Source: Candidatus Marithrix sp.
Lineage (GTDB): Bacteria > Pseudomonadota > Gammaproteobacteria > Beggiatoales > Beggiatoaceae
Direction of reading: 5' to 3'
Length of the DNA: 64,000 bases
Assembly: GCA_016744775.1 (NCBI GenBank)
Contig: JADGDS010000007.1
Span: 62,001 to 126,000 of the forward strand
The position numbers were made by a program, and so were the translations under genes. Position 1 is the first letter of the stretch, and each line of letters opens with the position of its first letter. Shown piece by piece: positions 1-7,272 of the stretch. Under the pieces are notes generated by a model, which saw only the letters and a list, made by a program, of their open reading frames with translations, searched no databases and was not told where the DNA came from.

Positions 1-27
1 TAACGTTAAGGCTCATGCACCCGCATG

Positions 28-543
28 TTAGCGAGCTTGGGTATAGCCACCGAAAAATGATCCGGCGGCTTGCCAAAAGTTATCCCAACCCGAAGATTGC
101 AAAAAGGATGAATCCGGACCTAGTTCCTCAATTGCTGGAAACACAATCTCCTCAAAAGAATTAATATGCTCGATAAAGTTTCTTAAGTTATACTTTATAG
201 TGTCCTCGGAGATGCCGCCGCGCGTAAGAATATTCGTTTCAATAACTATGTAATTATTTTCATTTACCACCATAGCGTAAGCAAACGTGCCGTGAGCATC
301 TTTTCTGTTATTATATTGGTTTGCGCAAATCATCCCGGTAACTAAATAGTCTTCAGGAATTTTAAGCGGTAGTATGCAGGTCACTTTTTCATCAGAGTCA
401 ATTGTGACCAATATAACTGTATCATCACCATCTTTGTCTTTGTAACCAAAAGAGAGAGTATCATCATCGATACTTACGTTTTTCGCTGCAGAGATGGTTT
501 TTAGCGCGTTCTGTATGACGGTAAGTGAAATTTCTTCGATCAT
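28..543 (-). CDS. YbjN-like domain protein
   Basis: A soluble 171-residue protein with no signal peptide or membrane segment. The order of an acidic beta-rich N-terminal half, a central segment with CANQYNNRKDAHGTFAY followed by an ETNIL/GGISEDT stretch and an amphipathic helix (NLRNFIEHINSF) resembles the YbjN/type III chaperone-like fold, in which the N-x-W/Y-N...A pattern recurs. The C-terminal tail is rich in Trp, Gly and Phe. YbjN proteins are poorly understood and have been linked to stress and motility phenotypes. The start is supported by a purine-rich AGGAG sequence just upstream on the minus strand. The assignment is from pattern similarity only. Confidence 0.6.
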   Translation of the reverse strand: MIEEISLTVIQNALKTISAAKNVSIDDDTLSFGYKDKDGDDTVILVTIDSDEKVTCILPLKIPEDYLVTGMICANQYNNRKDAHGTFAYAMVVNENNYIVIETNILTRGGISEDTIKYNLRNFIEHINSFEEIVFPAIEELGPDSSFLQSSGWDNFWQAAGSFFGGYTQAR

Positions 544-733
544 TTTGAGTTCTCCTGTTAATTTTAGTTAGATATTTATTTCGTTGCCAACATTCCTCTA
601 CGGAGCTTGTCGGAGCGCAATTCGCATTGCGATGGCAATTGACTGTAAATGTGCGATAGCCCATTCTGGTGCTCTGCCAAAGCCGATTTTCTTTCGACTT
701 GTTTTTTCGCTCTACAGAAGTGCCCAATTTCTC

Positions 734-780
734 ACTAAGATATATAATCTCACACAAACAAAATATTTCGAGTTTTTGAT
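734..780 (+). repeat. Leader repeat, copy 1
   Basis: A 47-base segment (CTAAGATATATAATCTCACA and following) that recurs almost unchanged at 1745-1790 and 2897-2942. In copies 1 and 3 the similarity continues through a TATAAT-like box (803-808 in this copy) into a start codon and a signal-peptide coding sequence beginning MKKLVLS. It looks like the promoter and leader of a dispersed gene family. Confidence 0.75.
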
Positions 781-816
781 AAATTAAATTATAACTATCT
801 GTATAATAGTGAAATT

Positions 817-1032
817 ATGAAAAAACTTGTTTTATCACTTCTCTTACTTTTAAATTTACCCCTAGCAGAGGCGGAACCTTTCATATCAACTCCACCAGCT
901 CAAGCGAATGATGTGCTTTTAATTCAATATGCCTTACAACTGCACAAAATGCAGCCTGCTTTGTTTATGGGTGCAAAAAGTGTATATAATTTTGACATCG
1001 TTATTCTCCTTTATCAAAATAAGCCAACATAG
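817..1032 (+). pseudogene. Signal-peptide fragment of a TPR-type secreted protein
   Basis: A 71-residue open frame that begins with a clear signal peptide (MKKLVLSLLLLLNLPLAEAE) and then continues for only about 50 residues with no recognisable domain. The upstream region and first 18 codons are almost identical to those of the TPR remnant at 2979-3232, so this is probably another decayed family member that kept the promoter and signal sequence but lost the TPR body. The TATAAT-like box lies only about 9 bases before the ATG, so any transcript would be nearly leaderless. A small exported peptide cannot be excluded. Confidence 0.5.
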
Positions 1033-1046
1033 CCAGTTTAGGCTTT

Positions 1047-1096
1047 ATAAGCGAAGCGTCATACACCAAAAAATAGAGACATGACGCTTCGCTTAT
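1047..1096. repeat. 16-bp perfect inverted repeat (hairpin)
   Basis: ATAAGCGAAGCGTCAT at 1047-1062 is exactly complementary to ATGACGCTTCGCTTAT at 1081-1096, with an 18-base AT-rich loop. It lies between a plus-strand fragment and a minus-strand gene and could act as a terminator in either direction. A second palindrome (1140-1157, ACTTCGCATGTGCGAAGT) covers the end of the next gene. Confidence 0.7.
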
Positions 1097-1137
1097 GCAC
1101 TCTACTAGTAAATTTATTTTATATAGTTTTCCTAAAC

Positions 1138-1554
1138 TTACTTCGCATGTGCGAAGTATATGAACACATCTTCAAATAATTGTTTAAGAAGTTTGTTTTG
1201 TTTCCAAGCACCAACGCTTGATGTGACGAAAAGAGGCCAAAGCATGAATAGTGAGATGGTACCGACCACTGCCTTGTCAAGCCATTTACCACCAAAGACT
1301 TCAACTTCTAAATCATTATTCTTGATGATAAATTTTACAGTTCCGGTATTTCCTAAGCCGGTTACATTTTTGAAAAAAGTTAGCCATTTTTGGCTAGTTT
1401 CATTTTTTACCTGAAATAACTTTCCTTCTATACTAGTATCGACTATATCAAGAACTTGAACTTCATAATCTTGTGTTTGGTATTTTGATGTCATGTAGTC
1501 CACAAGCGAATTCAACTCGGATGCTCCATCTTTAAATATTTTCTTGTTTGACAT
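1138..1554 (-). CDS. Hypothetical protein with one hydrophobic segment
   Basis: A 138-residue protein of unknown function. It begins with a hydrophilic region of about 90 residues predicted to be alpha/beta (YEVQVLDIVDTSIEGKLFQV... TGTVKFIIKNNDLEVEVFGG), followed by a single hydrophobic stretch (VVGTISLFMLWPLFVTSSVG) and a short amphipathic tail. A GGGGA ribosome binding site lies 5 bases before the ATG, which supports the start. The last codons, ending in HAK, come from an 18-bp palindrome, so the original C-terminus may have been replaced by a repeat. Confidence 0.55.
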   Translation of the reverse strand: MSNKKIFKDGASELNSLVDYMTSKYQTQDYEVQVLDIVDTSIEGKLFQVKNETSQKWLTFFKNVTGLGNTGTVKFIIKNNDLEVEVFGGKWLDKAVVGTISLFMLWPLFVTSSVGAWKQNKLLKQLFEDVFIYFAHAK

Positions 1555-1744
1555 AATGTTCCCCTATTTTCAACATATTTTGTGTATAATATAAAAACAC
1601 ATGCAAATACTAATTCATAGTATTTGGGTGTGATACCCACCCTATTTATTAGACTTGTTCCTGATTAAGGTAAGTGGTTGTTTTATTTAGATCGACATTT
1701 TATATAAATCAGTCATTTAGCGTTATTAATAAACAAGTCTATTA

Positions 1745-1790
1745 CTAATATATATAATCTCACACAAACAAAATCTTTCGAGTTTTTGAT
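1745..1790 (+). repeat. Leader repeat, copy 2 (solo)
   Basis: Nearly identical to 734-780 and 2897-2942, but similarity stops right after AGTTTTTGAT and no signal-peptide ORF follows. It lies in the 1555-2075 stretch, in which no gene was recognised. That stretch holds this repeat and the inverted repeat at 1895-1972. Confidence 0.7.
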
Positions 1791-1894
1791 GGATACGGTA
1801 AACATAATTTTTTTATGATAAAATAAATTATTTTTACCGGTTGTGGATTTGTGGATAGGCAAGGTAGCTAATTGTGAAGCAATTTTAAAATTAA

Positions 1895-1972
1895 GTACAA
1901 CGGATTAACGGAATAAACGGATTCTTAATCATGACTATAAAAAAATCAGTTTATTCCGTTAATTCGTTGTAC
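1895..1972. repeat. 24-bp inverted repeat with 30-base spacer
   Basis: The left arm 1895-1918 (GTACAACGGATTAACGGAAT plus AAAC) and the right arm 1949-1972 are inverted copies with one mismatch that would be a G-U pair in RNA. The short unit without an ORF resembles a small palindromic or MITE-like element. A single copy is in the window, so mobility is only inferred. Confidence 0.65.
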
Positions 1973-2075
1973 TATAAATGAAGTCCAAGCAGAGGTTTGT
2001 TAGCGGAATAATTTAATATTGATAGAGTATTATGCGGTGTTTCTTAATACATTAAAATTAATGATAAAACACTTA

Positions 2076-2639
2076 TCAATAAAGACGAGATTCTAAATCT
2101 AAAATTCGTTCTTGATAAACTTGTTTACAAGTATAAACAGAACGTAAACACTTTTTATTTCGTATTCTTAACCAACTATGTAATTCTCGTTTTAAGTTTT
2201 TTCTTTGTGAAAAATTACTAATATTATATAATTGATTAAAAATATTTACATTTTTCAATTCAAATTCCCACAAAGAAGATTCATTGCAAATGATTTTCTC
2301 AGCACGATTCAATTTATTCATACACCAAGAAGGTTGTTGTAAAGTTTGTGATCTTGTTTGATAAGAAAATGGTTTTATTTTATGAGACTGATTACCAATC
2401 TCTTGTGAGACTATTTTTCTTGCTTTAGTTTCTGCTTTGAAGCGAGCTTGTTTCTCTTCAATTAAAGCTTGTTCGGTTTGACTTAATTTATAATTGAGAC
2501 TATCTAGTTCATTTTTTAGTTTTCTAATTTCATTTTCTGGATTAGAATTTATATTCTGATCTTGACCAAAATAATTATATTCAATATAAAGTAAAACGAT
2601 AGCAATTACTATGGTAATAATTACTTCATTATTATTCAT
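2076..2639 (-). CDS. Membrane-anchored coiled-coil protein with LprI-like domain
   Basis: A 187-residue protein. Residues about 5-25 (EVIITIVIAIVLLYIEYNYF) form an N-terminal membrane anchor. A strongly charged coiled coil follows to about residue 75 (KLKNELDSLNYKLSQTEQAL). The C-terminal ~85 residues have the pattern of the LprI/DUF1311 domain: WCMNKLNRAEKIICNESSLW, then a helix, then a W-L-R-x-R-x-x-C motif and a closing helix with four conserved-type cysteines. LprI in mycobacteria is a periplasmic lysozyme inhibitor; whether this one inhibits lysozyme is unknown. The domain assignment is by motif. Confidence 0.65.
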   Translation of the reverse strand: MNNNEVIITIVIAIVLLYIEYNYFGQDQNINSNPENEIRKLKNELDSLNYKLSQTEQALIEEKQARFKAETKARKIVSQEIGNQSHKIKPFSYQTRSQTLQQPSWCMNKLNRAEKIICNESSLWEFELKNVNIFNQLYNISNFSQRKNLKRELHSWLRIRNKKCLRSVYTCKQVYQERILDLESRLY

Positions 2640-2896
2640 AATAACTCCTTGAAAATAGAGATAAACTTAATTTTTATATAAAATATAGAATACTCATAAT
2701 TCTATGAAAATAATTTATATATAGGATGGAAATAATGTTTTTATTTTAAATGTCTGGAAACTAAAGCAGTTGTTGTTAAATTTCCAAGGTAAGTTATAAA
2801 ATAGCCTTTTCATTATGAAATCATAAGTAATGCTGAATTATAGATTTCTATGTTAGAAAAATCTAAATAAATCTAACTCTTTTAATATCAAAATCA

Positions 2897-2942
2897 CTAA
2901 TATATATAATATTACACAAACAAAATCTTTCGAGTTTTTGAT
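2897..2942 (+). repeat. Leader repeat, copy 3
   Basis: Third copy of the leader found at 734-780. As there, it runs into a TATAAT-like box (2964-2969) and a MKKLVLS start codon at 2979. Apart from this copy, the stretch 2640-2978 is AT-rich and shows no gene. Confidence 0.75.
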
Positions 2943-2978
2943 AAATTAAATTATAACTATCTGTATAATAGTGAAATT

Positions 2979-3232
2979 ATGAAAAAACTGGTTTTATCAG
3001 TTATCTTACTTTTAAATTTGTTCCTAGTCGGGGCGGAAAAGATGAGTTTCAACAAGCCTTGGCTATTTATCATAGTTTTGGTAATTTTAAAGGGCAAGCT
3101 ACTGAATTGAATAATATCGGCAGCGTGTACGAAAATTTAGATAAATATTCTAAAGCATTGGCTATCGACAAAATTAATTTTCCTCGTGAGGAGGCTATGG
3201 ATATTTCTAATATTGGTGTGTTAGAGGATTGA
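2979..3232 (+). pseudogene. Remnant of a secreted TPR protein
   Basis: A start codon and signal peptide (MKKLVLSVILLLNLFLVGAE) are followed after a few bases, in another frame, by a TPR-type stretch: DEFQQALAIYHSFGNFKGQA, then TELNNIGSVYENLDKYSKAL and DISNIGVLED before a stop at 3230. These are typical TPR helix A/helix B patterns (G-x-x, L-x-N-I-G-x-V-Y, KAL) of proteins that often carry a C-terminal CHAT protease domain; no CHAT domain is left here. The frame break and short length make this a deletion derivative. The 3' end abuts the broken msbA gene on the other strand. Confidence 0.65.
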
Positions 3233-3237
3233 CTCGT

Positions 3238-3619
3238 GCATTTATGTATGCTGGTGCCGCTGCCAGATTTTCCTACAAATCCGATGGTTTCACCGGCTTT
3301 AATATCTAAGCTAGATTTTTTCAAACATTTCTTGGCGTAAATCCATGACTAAATGCGCCGCTATCCATTTCATACCAACACTACTAGCCAACATGGCCAA
3401 GCCTTTAACTACAATTAATAACATTAATAACAATGGAATTAATTTTATCGTGGCTGGATCCTTTTCAACAAATCCACCATCTAATAAGGGTTGAATTAAA
3501 GCGGCTAAAATTGGATCAGTCAATGCCATTACAATAATAGCAAAAATTGCTAAAGCAAAAATACGCCAATAGGGTATTACATAATGTAATAGGCGTAAGT
3601 ATAAGGATTTACTAGTCAT
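3238..3619 (-). pseudogene. msbA: msbA-like lipid A ABC exporter, deleted remnant
   Basis: Residues 1-102 (start MTSKSLYLRLLHYVIPYWRI, two membrane helices, ending QEMFEKI and a stop at 3311) match the beginning of an MsbA-type ABC exporter. One frame away, directly joined, is the start of the nucleotide-binding domain: SSLDIKAGETIGFVGKSGSG, which is the Walker A region (here GKSGSGTS, with the catalytic lysine already lost). The protein then runs into DNA antisense to the TPR remnant. About 260 internal residues and everything after Walker A are missing. MsbA is normally essential, so an intact copy must be elsewhere. Confidence 0.75.
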
Positions 3620-3702
3620 CTAATTTTAAATTATTTATTCTATCACAAAATCGGCAAAAGCCTATGTTACAATGGTTTTTAACTTATTTTACGCAGCAAA
3701 AA

Positions 3703-3788
3703 TAAGCCCCCCAACCCCCTAAAGGGGGAGTTTTGTTGATTGCGGGTACAATGTTGTGGCTCCCCCTTTAGGGGGCTAGGGGGGCTTA
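3703..3788. repeat. Palindromic element with G/C-block arms, copy 1
   Basis: The left arm (TAAGCCCCCCAACCCCCTAA then AGGGGGAG) and the right arm (CTCCCCCTTTAGGGGGCTAG then GGGGCTTA) are imperfect inverted copies around a ~29-base AT-rich centre. A second copy with the same arms and a different centre lies at 13942-14022, and a degenerate piece near 57078-57113. It is a dispersed intergenic palindrome 31 bases upstream of rlmB. Confidence 0.8.
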
Positions 3789-3819
3789 ATTTTTTTATCT
3801 ATACACTTAATATATTAAT

Positions 3820-4575
3820 ATGAATCAAAAAATTTTCGGTTTACATGCAGTTAGACAAATCTTTAGTGCTGACATTAATAATATCCTAGAAATTTGGGTA
3901 CAACAAAATTCAAAGAGTTTACAAGATTTAATTACAGATGCTAAACAACAAGGCATTCCAATTCAAATTGTAGCTAAAAAAAGTTTAGATAAATTATCAG
4001 AAAATGGACATCATCAAGGCATAGTTATTAATTACAAAGTTCCACCAACACCAAGTTTAGAACAAATTCTTAAATCTTTAAAGGTGCCACCATTTTTATT
4101 AATACTTGATGAAATACAAGATCCTCATAATTTAGGAGCCTGTTTACGAACTGCTGATGCGGCTGGAGTTCACGCAGTCATAATACCCAAAAATAAAACC
4201 TGTAAATTAACACCAATAGTACGTAAAATCGCCAGCGGTGCCGCTGAAAATATACCTTTAATAGAAGTGACAAATCTAGTTAGAACCTTGAATTGGTTAC
4301 AAAAACAAGGAATATGGATTGTTGGTACTGATGATTATAGTAAAACTAGTATTTTTGAAAGCAAATTAACCGGTCCATTAGCAATTGTAATGGGTGCAGA
4401 AGGTGAAGGTTTACGCCGTTTAACAAAAGAAAATTGTGATAGTTTAGTATCTATTCCTATGCTAGGCAAGATTGAAAGTTTAAATGTATCAGTGGCTACT
4501 GGAATTTGTTTATATGAAGTGGTACGACAAACCAAAGGCAAGGTTTCAAAGCTTAAAGACCTGACAGGTTTTTAA
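3820..4575 (+). CDS. rlmB: 23S rRNA (guanosine-2'-O-)-methyltransferase RlmB
   Basis: A 251-residue SPOUT-class methyltransferase that 2'-O-methylates G2251 of 23S rRNA using S-adenosylmethionine. The N-terminal L30e-like substrate-binding part (FGLHAVRQIF to about residue 75) is followed by the three TrmH motifs: NLGACLRTADAAGVHAVIIP, IVMGAEGEGLRRL and SLNVSVATGICLYE. The length fits the family. It stands alone, convergent with the membrane protein that follows. The final residues (KDLTGF) and the stop are encoded by a palindromic repeat (4558-4588), so the native C-terminus has been replaced without touching the catalytic knot. Confidence 0.95.
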   Translation: MNQKIFGLHAVRQIFSADINNILEIWVQQNSKSLQDLITDAKQQGIPIQIVAKKSLDKLSENGHHQGIVINYKVPPTPSLEQILKSLKVPPFLLILDEIQDPHNLGACLRTADAAGVHAVIIPKNKTCKLTPIVRKIASGAAENIPLIEVTNLVRTLNWLQKQGIWIVGTDDYSKTSIFESKLTGPLAIVMGAEGEGLRRLTKENCDSLVSIPMLGKIESLNVSVATGICLYEVVRQTKGKVSKLKDLTGF

Positions 4576-4588
4576 AACCTGTCAGGTC
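4558..4588. repeat. 15-bp perfect palindrome at rlmB 3' end
   Basis: GACCTGACAGGTTTT, a single T, and AAAACCTGTCAGGTC form a perfect stem. The same core occurs at 51457-51483 after grxD and as a half copy at 8667-8682. Its position between convergent genes suggests it serves as a bidirectional terminator. Confidence 0.8.
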
Positions 4589-4611
4589 TAAAATCTTAGA
4601 CTTACTTAATC

Positions 4612-6369
4612 CTAATTAGGATTACATAAAGCTAAACCAGTATGAACTATAGGTGAAATATCAGCTTTCGCCGGAAAACCTGCCTCATTAAGTCTATTAG
4701 GATCAGTTTTCCAAATTCGATTAATGCTTTGATAACCACGTGAACTTGCTAAAGAATTAACGGCATAAATAATACCATTTACCTTAAAAGTAACCAAGGC
4801 AGGAGGTAAACATTCTAATTCACCTTCAGAGACAGTAAAAGGCCATTGATCTCCAAACATATCCTTAGTTATTAATTTAGGCGGCTGTTTTCTCATAGCA
4901 ACTAAACGTCGCTTATAATTATCTAATTTATTTTTATATTTACGATTATTAGGAAATAAATTCACTAAATGACTATATTCTCTAATATTCGCTTCTAAAT
5001 AATCATCTGGTATATTACGTAAACGAGCCAATATTTTCTTTTCTTCAACTTTTTTCTGTTTATATTTAGCCTTCTTAATAAGTTTTACTACTTTTTTATC
5101 ATCTGCCAACACAGATTGACTTCCAAACTGAATTGCTTCTATATACTTACGACGTTTGATTAAAGACTCCATATTTTTAGTAATTGCGCGTTGAATACGT
5201 TTCTGCATTCTAGGATGTTTAACATATTCAGAATTCAATATAAAATCAATAGCGTCCTGATATTTACGCTTTTTAATAAAATTATCAGCTGTTTTTAAAG
5301 CTTTACGAAAACGCTTACGTTCTGCTTTGCTATCTTCTGATTTTTTGGCTTTATTAACTATTTTTCTGATTCTGCAATCTATTTCAGTATAAGCAGACGC
5401 TTTATCAACTATCTGTTTATATTTACCTCTTTGGTACCAAGAACTTAATTTATCTACATCTTTATCCAGTTTTTCTTTAGCCGTAGCAACATAGTTTTGC
5501 AATTCAGGTACGTCTACATACAAAGGTTTAGCTAATTGATAAGCTTCCTGATATTGACCAACTCGCATTAATTGTGGAACTTCCTCAAGTGCGGTTTCAA
5601 TTTGCTGTGTTTTTTGTATTTGTCGTGATTTGTCAACTAATTTTCTAATTTCAGGTTCAAAAGTTATATAAGGAGTTCCGACAAAAATCGTCTCTTGATA
5701 AAAACCATTATTATATAATGTTTTAATTTCAATTAACTGTTGTTCGCGTCGTGCTAGATAGGCTTGTTCTACCTGTCTTTGCTTATCTATAGCAATATAT
5801 TCCTTTAACTTTTTCAGATCTTCCTTTTTATCTTCATCTAACCAAGTTGTTTCAATCAAAAAACCGACTAAAAATCGTGTTTCATCTGATTCATAATTTA
5901 ATGAAATTATTGAACCAGTTAAGCCTAATAAAATTATTACGACTTTATTACTTGCAGTTATTGCTTTTCCAAAAAAATCATTCATATATGGAGAAATAAA
6001 TACTGCAATCATAATAAAAATCAAACCTATTTTCAAAAAGCTAACAGTCAGCATTAAGCCAATAACAGCAAAGCCAATAGTAATAAGCCAATTAGTAATT
6101 CTAGGTATGCTATTAATAACAACAATTAAAACTTTCTTGCTATAAATTAAACCTAACCATAAATATTTTGGTGCGACAAGTAAACTTCTAAAAAAGAATT
6201 GCAACGCAAAAATGCTAAGCGTTAGCATTAAAATAATGCTTTTGCCTATTATTGGAGGAATATTTTCTATTATATTAAGAGTCTTGTGTAGATATAAATA
6301 TAACCATTTTAGAATGTTAATCGATATATCACGATATTCATTTATTTTATCTTTATTTAAAATACTCAT
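4612..6369 (-). CDS. Multi-pass membrane protein with helical repeats and C-terminal DUF2511 domain
   Basis: A 585-residue protein of unknown function. The first ~165 residues contain about four hydrophobic segments (SIILMLTLSIFALQFFF, WLITIGFAVIGLMLTVSFL, IGLIFIMIAVFISPYM, VVIILLGLTGSIISL). Residues ~180-500 are highly charged helices with repeated units ending in K-x-Y-x-x-A-I-D/Q (RKYQDAIDFI, RRKYIEAIQF), like divergent TPRs. The last ~80 residues (DMFGDQWPFTVSEGELECLP ... ISPIVHTGLALC) match the DUF2511/YebY pattern with its paired cysteines and IW-x-x-DP motif. A DUF2511 domain attached to a large membrane protein is unusual, since YebY-type proteins are short and secreted. Confidence 0.7.
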   Translation of the reverse strand: MSILNKDKINEYRDISINILKWLYLYLHKTLNIIENIPPIIGKSIILMLTLSIFALQFFFRSLLVAPKYLWLGLIYSKKVLIVVINSIPRITNWLITIGFAVIGLMLTVSFLKIGLIFIMIAVFISPYMNDFFGKAITASNKVVIILLGLTGSIISLNYESDETRFLVGFLIETTWLDEDKKEDLKKLKEYIAIDKQRQVEQAYLARREQQLIEIKTLYNNGFYQETIFVGTPYITFEPEIRKLVDKSRQIQKTQQIETALEEVPQLMRVGQYQEAYQLAKPLYVDVPELQNYVATAKEKLDKDVDKLSSWYQRGKYKQIVDKASAYTEIDCRIRKIVNKAKKSEDSKAERKRFRKALKTADNFIKKRKYQDAIDFILNSEYVKHPRMQKRIQRAITKNMESLIKRRKYIEAIQFGSQSVLADDKKVVKLIKKAKYKQKKVEEKKILARLRNIPDDYLEANIREYSHLVNLFPNNRKYKNKLDNYKRRLVAMRKQPPKLITKDMFGDQWPFTVSEGELECLPPALVTFKVNGIIYAVNSLASSRGYQSINRIWKTDPNRLNEAGFPAKADISPIVHTGLALCNPN

Positions 6370-6394
6370 TAGTATTAAATCTCAATTAATAATG

Positions 6395-7213
6395 TTATAG
6401 CTGTTGACAATGATAACAATAATATGTAGCACGTTGTCCAATTTTTTCCATTAATAGCTTTTCTCCACAATTTACACATGGCTCACCGGCACGAGCATAG
6501 ACAAGCAGCGATTGTTGAAAATAACCCGGATTACCACTAGTATTCATAAAATCACGTAAAGTAGTGCCACCTTTTTCAATGGCAGCTTCTAAAACCTGTT
6601 TAATAATTTTAACAAGCTTTTGATAAGCTTTTAAATTAATCTTACTTGCAATACAAGCAGGATGAATGCCGGCTAAAAATAAAGCTTCATTAGCATAAAT
6701 ATTACCGACACCGACAACTACATGTGCATTCATAATATAATTTTTTACCGCCATGCGTCTTCCTTGAGCCTTACTATACAAATATTCACCAGTAAACTCC
6801 ACATCTAATGGCTCAAGTCCTAATTTTACCAGTAATGGATGATTAAAAATAGCATCATAAGTCCATAATACACAACCAAAACGGCGTGGATCATGATAAC
6901 GTAAACACAAGCCATTTGATAATACAATATCGACATGATCATGTTTTTTTATGGCAGTGTTAGAATCTAACACACGTAAATGACCTGACATACCTAAATG
7001 AATTATGATATATCCGTTTGTACACTTTAATAATAAGTATTTACCACGACGATTAACATCTTCTATTTGTTGACCGGGTAAAATACTAGACAAATCATCA
7101 TGAATTGGCCAACGTAAGCGTTTTTCACGTATTATGACCTTACTAATCACTTGTTCTTTAATTTGTTTAACGATTCCACGTCGGGTTGTTTCAACTTCGG
7201 GTAATTCAGGCAT
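6395..7213 (-). CDS. mutM: Formamidopyrimidine-DNA glycosylase MutM (Fpg)
   Basis: A 272-residue bifunctional DNA glycosylase/AP lyase that removes 8-oxoguanine and formamidopyrimidines. It has the invariant start MPELPEVETTRRG (catalytic P2 and E3, after Met removal), the central lysine region and the helix-two-turn-helix (VGVGNIYANEALF). The C-terminal zinc finger is CVNCGEKL...YYCYHCQQL with four cysteines, preceded by GGTTLRDF and NPGYFQQ. Length and motifs are complete. It lies 25 bases downstream of the start of the DUF2511 membrane protein and may be co-transcribed with it. Confidence 0.96.
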   Translation of the reverse strand: MPELPEVETTRRGIVKQIKEQVISKVIIREKRLRWPIHDDLSSILPGQQIEDVNRRGKYLLLKCTNGYIIIHLGMSGHLRVLDSNTAIKKHDHVDIVLSNGLCLRYHDPRRFGCVLWTYDAIFNHPLLVKLGLEPLDVEFTGEYLYSKAQGRRMAVKNYIMNAHVVVGVGNIYANEALFLAGIHPACIASKINLKAYQKLVKIIKQVLEAAIEKGGTTLRDFMNTSGNPGYFQQSLLVYARAGEPCVNCGEKLLMEKIGQRATYYCYHCQQL

Positions 7214-7272
7214 TTTAGTTATGATATAATTTCCAAGATTTATAATTATATAATCAACTATCGGATGAATTA

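Noticed and set aside
464..787. Small frames upstream of the first leader repeat
   Set aside because: Neither strand gives a plausible protein, and the minus-strand one overlaps the start of the YbjN-like gene.
3070..3324. 84-codon minus-strand frame containing a Walker A-like motif
   Set aside because: It is a junction artefact: the first ~24 codons are the msbA nucleotide-binding domain remnant and the rest is antisense to the TPR remnant.
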